Below are positions 14,857 to 22,148 of a stretch of DNA of 22,148 bases, in pieces (the first letter of the stretch is position 1; each line of letters opens with the position of its first letter). The stretch lies in assembly GCA_964638865.1 (NCBI GenBank), contig CAZXBG010000059.1, forward strand, positions 1 to 22,148, read 5' to 3'. The DNA comes from UBA7236 sp964638865. Lineage in GTDB: Bacteria > Bacteroidota > Bacteroidia > Chitinophagales > BACL12. The position numbers were made by a program, and so were the translations under genes. The notes beneath the pieces were generated by a model. That model was given only the letters and a program-made list of their open reading frames with translations, did not search any database and was not told the origin of the DNA.

Positions 14857-16407
14857 TTACTCGCGTTTTTTTCTGCGTTTTATTATTAGTATAACAAACA
14901 GTATTAATGCAATGAGCCAACCCAACCAACAAATCCAACAATTTTTGTTGTCATCACAATTATCATTACTCTCAGCAGTATTCATGTTTACGGCACTTTC
15001 ATCAAGGCATTTCGTTACAGCAAGATTGGTAATTATTTCACTATTGCTATCGAAAAATATTCCGGCTCTATTATTTAATGATGAAAAGGGTAATTTAGTT
15101 TTAGCCTTGAATTTTACATATCCAATGGATGCACTAACATCCGGATTATTTAATCCGTCTAACGTGATATTCCTAAAATTGAATGAGATATTTGGTTCCA
15201 CAGCTCCCACATGTAGAGGCATTGCTGTTCTTATATTATTTCTGGAATAACTAAATTTTTGGCTCGTGTCAGTAAAATTGCAATCTTTATAAAGTTGGGT
15301 GTTATTAGAATAGAGGTTTGATCCATTTCCAATAACCGCTTCTAAAACAGTTATGGATTTTGGATCAATAGCCTTATCGGTTTCAAGATTTATAAATACT
15401 GAACTAGCTGCAGCAGAGCCAATATTTTGAAATTGTACAGTGTAAATATATTCCTCAGGGCCTGCCTCTCCGCAAGTTAAGGTAGTTTGTTTATCTACAG
15501 AAATAATGTTTGGATCAAACGACGACCCTACAAAGAGATCGTAATTATCAATACCTGTACTGCTATTTATGGGAGAATTATTTGTATTTGTTAAAACGGC
15601 CGTGAAGGTCACTTTTTCAAGATCTAACGAATTAAAATTATCAGTAAGCTCTAACAAACAATAAATGTTCTTCTCACCTCCGGAGAAATTATTATTAATA
15701 TCCCAGGCAGCTACTTTATTTAAATTATTATAGGTGTAACTATTGGAAGTATTAACATTCGCAAATGCATAATAATGAGACGATGGACCCGGAGCAAGAA
15801 AAGTGATTTTATTTACTTGTGTATTATGGAAAAGGTGCAAACGCAAATTATTTTCACTAATTCCTGGGCGGCCCTCTTCCAAGGTTTCATTATTTATCGT
15901 TATAATCAGCATTACCTGGTTGCATTTTTCAGCTTTATTGGTAGTATGAGCTGAAGTAATTTTAATTAATTGGTTATCAATAATATTGTTTTGTGATGAT
16001 GGGAAAGAATTTACGTTTAACCCCGATGAAGGTAAATTTCCATTTAATCCACCTCCTACAACAATTCCTGCATCATCGTCGTCCCCATAAGTATTAACAG
16101 CATTGGTAAAAGCAACTTGTTGACTACTATTTACCGATAAATTTGGGGAAAGAGCACCTACACTGCTCGTCCTAAATGTATTACCGCCATCAGCAAAAAC
16201 CCACCTAACTAAATAATTTTCAGACGAAAAACTGCTGTTTGAACGCCAACCATTTACCGAACATCCCGAATTGCCGGAATATGCTAGTGTATAAACATTT
16301 GAACTGGCGGTAATAGTGCCTGTCAAACAATAGTTTGGGCAATTAGTTGATGAAATTGAAAAAAATGAAAATGCGATAATTAAGAAAATAATTAATGTGT
16401 GTTTCAT
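14857..16407 (-). CDS. Secreted DUF7619-like protein with C-terminal transmembrane tail
   Basis: A 516-residue protein with a signal peptide (about 1-20). Residues 25-290 are a beta-rich, Ser/Asn-rich region that I cannot assign. About 293-466 resembles the repeat called DUF7619, common in T9SS proteins: GSSFDPN, YIYTVQFQNIGSAAASSV, GYVKFKAKTKLP, NRAGIFFDSNSEIITN. In relatives known to me this domain usually precedes a T9SS sorting domain. Here the protein ends with NCDDNKNCWICW (Cys484, 490, 493), a hydrophobic helix (about 491-509) and the basic tail KRRKKRE. That tail should stop transfer in a membrane or act as a tripartite sorting signal. It lies 111 bases after the kinase gene and 47 before the TPR lipoprotein. 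Confidence 0.75.
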   Translation of the reverse strand: MKHTLIIFLIIAFSFFSISSTNCPNYCLTGTITASSNVYTLAYSGNSGCSVNGWRSNSSFSSENYLVRWVFADGGNTFRTSSVGALSPNLSVNSSQQVAFTNAVNTYGDDDDAGIVVGGGLNGNLPSSGLNVNSFPSSQNNIIDNQLIKITSAHTTNKAEKCNQVMLIITINNETLEEGRPGISENNLRLHLFHNTQVNKITFLAPGPSSHYYAFANVNTSNSYTYNNLNKVAAWDINNNFSGGEKNIYCLLELTDNFNSLDLEKVTFTAVLTNTNNSPINSSTGIDNYDLFVGSSFDPNIISVDKQTTLTCGEAGPEEYIYTVQFQNIGSAAASSVFINLETDKAIDPKSITVLEAVIGNGSNLYSNNTQLYKDCNFTDTSQKFSYSRNNIRTAMPLHVGAVEPNISFNFRNITLDGLNNPDVSASIGYVKFKAKTKLPFSSLNNRAGIFFDSNSEIITNLAVTKCLDESAVNMNTAESNDNCDDNKNCWICWLGWLIALILFVILIIKRRKKRE

Positions 16408-16518
16408 AATAAGTAGTTTATTTGTTTAATAATAATTTAATTTTTGTTTAACAATGTGTTAGCGCTTTAATATGGTTTCAGTTTTACAGCGTAAGATAAA
16501 TAAATTAATTCTAATATA

Positions 16519-17703
16519 TCATTTTTCGTACACTAAAGGCATTTCAATAGTTACAATTGTTCCGGAGTGTTCCGTGTTTTCTGTAACTATAACAAGACCT
16601 TTTGCATTATGTTGTTTGCTAAATAGATTGATCCTGTCGATTGTTATTTGCATCCCCAAACTTTTATGGTCTTTAACTTTAGACAGATTTTTGGCGTTAG
16701 TGATGCCAATACCATTATCAATTATCTGCAAACGCAAAGTCTTTTCATTATTAACACTGCCGGCAATAACTTTAATATGACCAATAATAATGGATGGCAT
16801 TATTCCATGCCAAATTGCATTTTCAACAAATGGTTGCAATATCATGCTCGGTATATTAATTACATCTATCTCCAGATTTCCTTCAATTGAAAAATCGAAA
16901 GTTAATTTTTCGCCAAACCTTAGTTGTTCAATTTCAAGATACAACTTTAGCTTTTCAAATTCTTCCTCTAGCGTTATATATCTTTTTGTTGCCAGATCGA
17001 GATTCATCCTGATCAAACGACTAAATTTGGTCAAATATCTGTTTACTGCTAGTTTGTCGTTTTCCTGCATGTATTGCTGAATTGAGTTAAGTGCATTAAA
17101 AACAAAATGTGGGTTCATCATGGCCTGCTTTGCCTGGGTTTCCATTTCATTCATCTTTTGTTGCAGTATCAATTCATTTCTTTGTTTGTTCAAATAGTTT
17201 TTATTCCTTGTATAAATTAAGTAAGAAATGGATCCTATAATTAATGTTAAAGAAAACACAATGAACCACAATTGTTTGTATAATGGCTTTTGTATATCAA
17301 ACTCAATAGTTTCTGTTGGTGACCATTGTGAAGCCGGAATTTTTGCACGGAGCATAAATGTATACGATCCCGGCGTAAGAGCAGGAAGATTTAAAGTTGT
17401 TTCTTTTGTCATTTGCCAATCGTTCGCTTCTTTTAATTTAAATTCATAAGTTACTGCACCCGAAAACGTCAGGTCAATGCCCTCATAAATAATGCGAATA
17501 TTATTTTCGCTTGTTTTTAATGTATGGACAGAATCATATTTATGCTCAATATTGTTAACATTAAATGACTTAATTATAAGCTTTGGTGGTATTGTCTCCT
17601 GACTAAAAATTGATTTGGGAACAAACATGCAAACCGCAACCAAAAAATATAAATACAATCGAAAAGTATTGATTTTGGTTATAGTTAAATAAATGGGGTT
17701 CAT
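16519..17703 (-). CDS. LytS-type sensor histidine kinase with Y_Y_Y domain
   Basis: A 394-residue protein with a signal/anchor segment (about 13-35, ending SIFSQ). A Y_Y_Y-type beta-sandwich spans about 50-137 (TYEFKLKEANDWQ, LPALTPGSYTFMLRA), a transmembrane helix about 145-164 and a linker coiled coil about 168-195. The His_kinase domain carries MNPHFVFNALNSIQQY with phosphoacceptor His199. The ATP-binding domain shows LQPFVENAIWHG (N box, Asn295), DNGIG (329-333), SLGMQI and GTIVTIEMP. Relatives usually carry a large two-component propeller ahead of Y_Y_Y; it is absent here. The gene lies 24 bases after the LytTR regulator and is its obvious partner. The ligand is unknown; sensing would be periplasmic. 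Confidence 0.92.
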   Translation of the reverse strand: MNPIYLTITKINTFRLYLYFLVAVCMFVPKSIFSQETIPPKLIIKSFNVNNIEHKYDSVHTLKTSENNIRIIYEGIDLTFSGAVTYEFKLKEANDWQMTKETTLNLPALTPGSYTFMLRAKIPASQWSPTETIEFDIQKPLYKQLWFIVFSLTLIIGSISYLIYTRNKNYLNKQRNELILQQKMNEMETQAKQAMMNPHFVFNALNSIQQYMQENDKLAVNRYLTKFSRLIRMNLDLATKRYITLEEEFEKLKLYLEIEQLRFGEKLTFDFSIEGNLEIDVINIPSMILQPFVENAIWHGIMPSIIIGHIKVIAGSVNNEKTLRLQIIDNGIGITNAKNLSKVKDHKSLGMQITIDRINLFSKQHNAKGLVIVTENTEHSGTIVTIEMPLVYEK

Positions 17704-17727
17704 GATTGTTAGCTTATTTTACTAATA

Positions 17728-18510
17728 TTAACGTAAACTGAATTGTTTTACTTTATCCAGAAAATAATCAACACGACGCCTGCTAACAACAATATTAGCA
17801 CCATCTTTCATCAATGCAAAATATCCATCAACAGTCGAATACTCTTTTAAATAATGGAGATTAATTATAAAGGATTTGTGAACGCGCAAATAGATGTCAG
17901 GATCTAATAATGGTTCATACTCCCTAATACCTCTACTCACAACAATTTTTTCACTATTCTGCATATGGAATATCGTGTAATTACCATCAGCTTCAAGATA
18001 AATAATATCGGTTACGGAAATTATTTTAAACCCTTGTAAATGATGTAGCGTAAGCCTTGAAATTGCCTGTTGTTCAATTAAATTTTCGGCCAGGTTGTTT
18101 ACTGAGGTAATGTAATCTTTGTTCAATTGGATGTTTTGATTTCTTAGGGCCTTAAAAATTTCCACTTTTTTTATTGCTTCTTGCAGTTCAGAAATATCAA
18201 CCGGTTTTAATAAAAAATCAACTGCACTTGCTTTTAAGGCTTTAAGGGCATATTCTTGATTTCCTGTAACAAAAACAACGGTATATTTATGTTTTTCAAT
18301 GGAATTTAATAGAGCAAATCCCGACTCTTTTGGCATATTAACATCTAAAAAGATAAGATCAATTTCATGTATAGAAAGTAATTTTCTGGCTTCCTCTGAT
18401 GAACTTGCCAGTCCGGCAATTATTACTGACGGGCAGAATTCCGTAAGCATATTTGACAACACTTTTTGGGCTGGTATTTCATCGTCAACAATCAAACATT
18501 TCAGTGCCAT
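17728..18510 (-). CDS. LytTR-family response regulator
   Basis: A 260-residue protein with a receiver domain at 1-125 (acidic pair Asp9-Asp10 with Glu11, phosphoacceptor Asp56 in FLDVNMP, Thr82, Lys102 in LLKPVD). A linker joins it to a LytTR DNA-binding domain at about 155-258 (IIYLEADGNYTIFHM, YLRVHKSFIINLHYL, VVSRRRV). LytTR regulators bind direct repeats upstream of target promoters. It heads a run of four minus-strand genes. The neighbouring T9SS and adhesin genes are plausible targets, but no binding repeat was identified. All phosphotransfer residues are present. Confidence 0.94.
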   Translation of the reverse strand: MALKCLIVDDEIPAQKVLSNMLTEFCPSVIIAGLASSSEEARKLLSIHEIDLIFLDVNMPKESGFALLNSIEKHKYTVVFVTGNQEYALKALKASAVDFLLKPVDISELQEAIKKVEIFKALRNQNIQLNKDYITSVNNLAENLIEQQAISRLTLHHLQGFKIISVTDIIYLEADGNYTIFHMQNSEKIVVSRGIREYEPLLDPDIYLRVHKSFIINLHYLKEYSTVDGYFALMKDGANIVVSRRRVDYFLDKVKQFSLR

Positions 18511-18676
18511 AAATTATAATTTAGATGTTCATAGGTAAAGATACGTAGCTAAGTTTGATTTCTGCATTTTATTGGATAAGCGGCTAAAAGAGATGTACAA
18601 CCGGTTGCTTTGACCATATATGGAATCAATTTTGAATGCTACTAAACAACTAACCGGAATTATTTCAAAAATTACA
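18511..18676. other. Intergenic region upstream of the LytTR gene
   Basis: This should contain the promoter of the regulator unit on the minus strand, but no TAnnTTTG element is visible. Nothing else was recognised apart from the adjacent terminator. Confidence 0.4.
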
Positions 18677-18716
18677 AATTGCCGGTTTAATAAATTTAAT
18701 TATTAAGCCGGCAATT
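18677..18716 (-). terminator. Rho-independent terminator of the LamG paralogue
   Basis: AATTGCCGGTTTAA (18677-18690) pairs with TTAAGCCGGCAATT (18703-18716) with one imperfect position across a 12-base loop. On the minus strand it is followed by ATTTTTG. It sits 16 bases after the stop of the LamG protein gene and separates it from the LytTR unit. Confidence 0.82.
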
Positions 18717-18732
18717 ATCTACCTCTTAATTT

Positions 18733-20046
18733 TTAGTCTAATTTAACAAACTTCTTGATTTCTGATCTGGCACCACTTTCAATTTTAATAAAGTAGATGC
18801 CATTATTCAATTGTGCTATCGAAATTACTTTTGTGTAATTCACCATATTTTCTTCTAAAACAATTTTTCCTGAAATATCCATGATCGTAATTTTAGCATC
18901 ATCAGAAAATGCAACTATTGTTAATTCATTTGTTGCAGGATTTGGATATATCTCCAACGAAGATGTTTCTTGAGTTAAATTTTCATCATCACCCGATCTG
19001 CATGCAAGAGCTGTAAAATTATTATTTGGTGACCATGCAGAATTTGTTATTGTTCCGGCAGCATTAATGCATTGTGATCGCACTTTCCACTGATATACAT
19101 TTCCGGGAATTGTCGGCAACAAAAAACTGGCAGCAACTGAGGTATAAGGCACCCAAACAGTACCAGCGGTTACATTTCTAATTTTAACCTCATAATTTAA
19201 AGCACAAGCATTTCCGGTCCACTGCAATTGTGATGTATTTGTTGGTGTGCAACCTGCAAAAGATAAACCTGATGGAATAGGACAACCGCAAATCGCAGTA
19301 CATGAATTTGCATCAACATTTAATTGGTTAATTTCAGCAACGGTTAATAATCTATTGTAAAAAACGATATCATCAATACGACCAACAAATCCAACACCTG
19401 CCGGCCAGCCGCCTCCTATTTGAATTTCACCAAGTGAACTTGTAATAAGAGGTCCGGTATAATTCGTATAAGCAGGAACATTATCAACATATAATGACCA
19501 GAATGTTGTGGTATGATCATACATTGCAACTAAATGATGCCAGCCACCACCAGGGGCAATTGGATGGAAAATAACAGGTGAATAATCATATCCCTGAACT
19601 GGTTTATTTAAATCATAAATACCTACATGATAATCAGATGGAATTGGACCTACCGCAAAAGGATTTGTTTTATTAAACAACATTTCCAGGTCGCCTAATG
19701 CTGCTGTATGTCCTTTGTACCACATACTTATTGAATAAGCATCCCCTGGATTTCTCATATCAAAAACCGAATTATACTGAATTGTTAAATAATCGGTGGA
19801 GCTAAATAACCTGAGTGCGCAATTGGTATTTGTAAATCTATCTCTACAAGGGGCTGGGGAACCAAAAGTTGTTATTGGAAATGCATTTGGTGATAGATCT
19901 TGTATTAACCCGCCGCCAAAAGTGATATATAATTGTTGTTGTGCTGCAGGCACCTGGGCATTTGCTATTTGCAAACAAAAGATCAAGACCAGAGAGGAAA
20001 CAATTTTCCGAAAATTTTTTCCTTTAATTTTTGTAAAGATTTTCAT
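18733..20046 (-). CDS. Secreted LamG/FN3 protein with T9SS sorting domain (paralogue of 2043-3347)
   Basis: A 437-residue protein with the same plan as the one at 2043-3347: signal peptide (about 1-30, ending IANA), LamG domain about 60-245 (YSISMWYKG, GWHHLVAMYD, LYVDN, GRIDDIVFYNRLL), FN3-like domain about 258-350 (CPIPSGLSFAGC, LQWTGNACALNYEV, YQWKVRSQC), and type A T9SS domain about 365-437 (IYPNPATNELTI, IMDISGKI, LNNGIYFIKIE, IKKFVKLD). The mature start PAAQQQLYITFGGG is nearly shared with PTAQQQLYITFGGG of the paralogue. It lies 58 bases after the adhesin gene, with no visible promoter between them, so co-transcription is possible. Function beyond surface binding is not known. Confidence 0.88.
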   Translation of the reverse strand: MKIFTKIKGKNFRKIVSSLVLIFCLQIANAQVPAAQQQLYITFGGGLIQDLSPNAFPITTFGSPAPCRDRFTNTNCALRLFSSTDYLTIQYNSVFDMRNPGDAYSISMWYKGHTAALGDLEMLFNKTNPFAVGPIPSDYHVGIYDLNKPVQGYDYSPVIFHPIAPGGGWHHLVAMYDHTTTFWSLYVDNVPAYTNYTGPLITSSLGEIQIGGGWPAGVGFVGRIDDIVFYNRLLTVAEINQLNVDANSCTAICGCPIPSGLSFAGCTPTNTSQLQWTGNACALNYEVKIRNVTAGTVWVPYTSVAASFLLPTIPGNVYQWKVRSQCINAAGTITNSAWSPNNNFTALACRSGDDENLTQETSSLEIYPNPATNELTIVAFSDDAKITIMDISGKIVLEENMVNYTKVISIAQLNNGIYFIKIESGARSEIKKFVKLD

Positions 20047-20104
20047 GTTTTTAAATTTTAAGTGATTAGAATAATTTATTTAAATTAAATTTTTATTTTG
20101 AAAA

Positions 20105-22148
20105 TTATTTTGCCAGGAGCATAGTTTTTGTATCCATAACTCTCCCATCAATAATTAATGAATAGGTATAGCTGCCTGATGGAATTTCGGTTGCATCTAA
20201 ATTAATAAGACCTGAACCGGACGCAACATCAACCACTTGCAATTCAACACCATTCATATTTTGAATTCTTATTTCTGCTGAAGTAAAATTTTCCGGAACA
20301 AAATATTTAATAATAGTTTTTCCATTAAATGGATTTGGAATATTTTGCTCAAGTATTGCTGGTTGGTCAACAGCAGTGAGGATAACATTTTTAGTGGATA
20401 TATTTTCTGATGTTGAATTGTTTAATAATAGACTTTCTAATTTCTCCAATCGCTTTTTAATATCAGCGTTTTCTATCTGCAGTTCTTTATTTATCTCATC
20501 TAATTCCTGAACTGCTTTTACTAATGGAACTACAAACTGAGCATATCTTATTCCATATAAACTATTTTCATTGTTTGGTTTATCAACACCACTAAAATCA
20601 TATCCAATTTGTTCGGCTGTTGCTTCCACTTCCTGTGCTATAAATCCTGTATAATTAATTTTCTCTTTTTCCTGGTTCCATTCGGGTTTAGCAGGCATGT
20701 CAAGTTTTTGACCACTTGCTTCTACTGCCTCTACAGTTCCGGGACTTACTATAATATCCTCTCCTAGAAAATTGCGAATTCCACTTACATCAAGATTATA
20801 TGTTACTGGACGTAACTTGGTTATAAATTCTAGACCAGGCACGTCTTCCTTTACATTCTTTTTCATCCTTCCGTCTGAAACGTTGGTCCAATCTTCAAAT
20901 CCACCAATGGAAGTTATTGATGAATTACCAATACGAACCTGATCGTAATCAGTTATTCTGGATCCATTTCCCAAAGCAGTTGAATTATCAGCGTTGGATA
21001 CAGAATGGTCAGCATCATACCCGATCAAAGTGCAATTATTATAATAGCTGCTCCCTTCGCCTGAATACGCTCCATCAGCAACATTCCGATGCCCTTCGTT
21101 TTGGGTAATTGTATATGCTCCTGTTGCGGTGTTGGCTATGCCAAATTCCCCATTTTCAATTGCAAAATAACCTGTTGCAGTGTTATTATTACCTCCAATA
21201 TTACCCCATCCTGCATAATAACCTGTGGCAGTATTATTATTACCCCATTCATTATAATAAAGCGTTCCATATCCTACACCAACATTAGCATTACCTGTTA
21301 CATTTAATTGCATTGAGATTGATCCAATGGATGTATTTTGGTATCCTGTTGCATTATTTAAAAGTGAATTATAGCCTAAGGCTGTATTATTACTTCCTGT
21401 AGAATTTGAAGAAAGAGATAAATATCCAGTGGCTGAATTATTGCTACCTGTAGAATTTGAATAGAGTGATTTATATCCGTTTGCAGTATTATAATTTCCG
21501 ACGGAATTTGAGTACAAAGCTTCGGCACCTGTTGCACTGTTATATTCACCTGTAGTATTTGTAAAAAGAGTTTTATGCCCTACAGCCACATTATTTGATG
21601 CGGTTGTATTATTAAATAACGATTGCAAACCTATTGCAGTGTTATAGCTTCCGGTTGTATTCCAATTTAACGACTGATAACCACTTCCTGTATTATTGCT
21701 ACCTGAAGTGTTAGCATAAAGTGCATTTGTACCCATGCCGGTATTAAAATTTCCAACTGTGTTTGAATACAGTGCAAATCTTCCTGCAGCACTATTGTAA
21801 CTTCCCGAGGTATTTGAGAAAAGTGATTGAATACCAATTCCGGTATTATCACTGCCGAAAGTATTTGCAAATAGTGATTGATAACCAACACCGGTATTAT
21901 TTGAACCCGTGGTTGAATTACCTGCAGAATTTCCTAAAAAGGTACCGGTGGCAATATTTCTGTTAGTCATAAAAATAACATCATCAAGCCAAACATTTCC
22001 ATCTAAATAAACATCTTTCCATGACTTGCCAGTGGAACCCAGGTTTTTGTTGTTATTGTTCGATGGCAGCAGATTCTGGTTTATTGATGTTGCAGAAAGG
22101 TTGGACAAATTCACATTTGCTGATTGTCCATAGCATATATCTTGTGTA
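20105..22148 (-). CDS. Repeat-rich adhesin with S74 chaperone domain and T9SS tail, 5' end outside window
   Basis: The frame stays open to the right edge (TQDICYGQSANVNLSNL at the edge), so probably only the signal peptide is missing. Numbering from GTG 22114: a lead-in (1-69), sixteen 17-residue YadA-head-like repeats (70-341), and a Peptidase_S74 intramolecular chaperone domain (about 408-525; SDGRMKKNV with Ser413 and Lys418, LRPVTYNLD, YTGFIAQEVE). A coiled coil follows (about 530-563; LDEINKELQIENADIKKRLE), then a T9SS C-terminal domain (about 582-668; LEQNIPNPFNGKTIIKYF, SGSYTYSLIIDG). The plan predicts a trimeric fibre whose folding is helped by the S74 domain. The GTG is not claimed as the start. 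Confidence 0.88.
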   Translation of the reverse strand, partial: TQDICYGQSANVNLSNLSATSINQNLLPSNNNNKNLGSTGKSWKDVYLDGNVWLDDVIFMTNRNIATGTFLGNSAGNSTTGSNNTGVGYQSLFANTFGSDNTGIGIQSLFSNTSGSYNSAAGRFALYSNTVGNFNTGMGTNALYANTSGSNNTGSGYQSLNWNTTGSYNTAIGLQSLFNNTTASNNVAVGHKTLFTNTTGEYNSATGAEALYSNSVGNYNTANGYKSLYSNSTGSNNSATGYLSLSSNSTGSNNTALGYNSLLNNATGYQNTSIGSISMQLNVTGNANVGVGYGTLYYNEWGNNNTATGYYAGWGNIGGNNNTATGYFAIENGEFGIANTATGAYTITQNEGHRNVADGAYSGEGSSYYNNCTLIGYDADHSVSNADNSTALGNGSRITDYDQVRIGNSSITSIGGFEDWTNVSDGRMKKNVKEDVPGLEFITKLRPVTYNLDVSGIRNFLGEDIIVSPGTVEAVEASGQKLDMPAKPEWNQEKEKINYTGFIAQEVEATAEQIGYDFSGVDKPNNENSLYGIRYAQFVVPLVKAVQELDEINKELQIENADIKKRLEKLESLLLNNSTSENISTKNVILTAVDQPAILEQNIPNPFNGKTIIKYFVPENFTSAEIRIQNMNGVELQVVDVASGSGLINLDATEIPSGSYTYSLIIDGRVMDTKTMLLAK
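21092..21907 (-). repeat. Sixteen tandem 51-bp units encoding 17-residue repeats
   Basis: The units run without a break and follow G-x-x-N-T-x-x-G-x-x-x-L-x-x-N-x-x, for example GSNNTGVGYQSLFANTF and GSYNTAIGLQSLFNNTT. All sixteen are 17 residues long. The last four or five are more divergent, and a degenerate seventeenth may follow. Each unit should form one turn of a YadA-head-like left-handed beta roll. Individual units differ at many bases. Confidence 0.88.

Noticed and set aside
21092..21907. CRISPR-like array
   Set aside because: The regular units are in-frame coding repeats of 51 bp with no alternation of constant repeats and unique spacers.

Overview
The window looks like chromosome from a member of the Bacteroidota, probably an uncultured gliding-type lineage near Chitinophagales or Saprospiria. 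The reasons are the AT-rich sequence, start codons preceded by A-rich stretches rather than Shine-Dalgarno sites, several type IX secretion (T9SS) C-terminal sorting domains, a PorP/SprF protein, a CHU_C-type gliding-motility C-terminus and a LytTR two-component pair. The lineage below phylum is inference. No tRNA, rRNA or CRISPR was seen.

Layout. (1) 1-1868, plus strand: a hipB-hipA toxin-antitoxin operon. It is the only plus-strand locus, its base composition looks less AT-rich, and a promoter with an embedded inverted repeat lies in front. Everything else is on the minus strand. (2) 2043-5105: two T9SS cargo proteins, a LamG/FN3 protein and a protein with no recognised central domain. (3) 5345-6494: a decay zone with the 3' end of an IS630-type transposase joined to a frameshifted, nonsense-mutated PKD/Ig-like surface-protein pseudogene. 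(4) 6728-12871: a three-gene cluster of a 1019-residue beta-propeller adhesin with a type B C-terminal domain, a PorP/SprF outer-membrane partner and a TPR/PD40/OmpA envelope protein, closed by a clear terminator. (5) 12979-13400: a partial second copy of the gene at 3405-5105 with its upstream DNA. Its middle is deleted, so the signal peptide is joined to the last codons of a sorting domain. (6) 13448-18510: a probable four-gene unit of LytTR response regulator, LytS-type histidine kinase, a surface protein with a C-terminal transmembrane tail, and a TPR lipoprotein. (7) 18733-22148: a second LamG/FN3/T9SS protein, closely paralogous to the first, and a long adhesin with sixteen 17-residue repeats, an S74 chaperone domain, a coiled coil and a T9SS tail, cut by the right window edge.

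The region reads as a cell-surface and adhesion island: T9SS cargo, its dedicated outer-membrane partner and a local regulator, shaped by gene duplication, internal deletion and insertion-sequence damage. The least conventional candidate system is the LytR/LytS, membrane-tailed surface protein and TPR lipoprotein unit. The least expected structural findings are the internally deleted cargo gene and the self-cleavage dyad placed ahead of a T9SS sorting domain.
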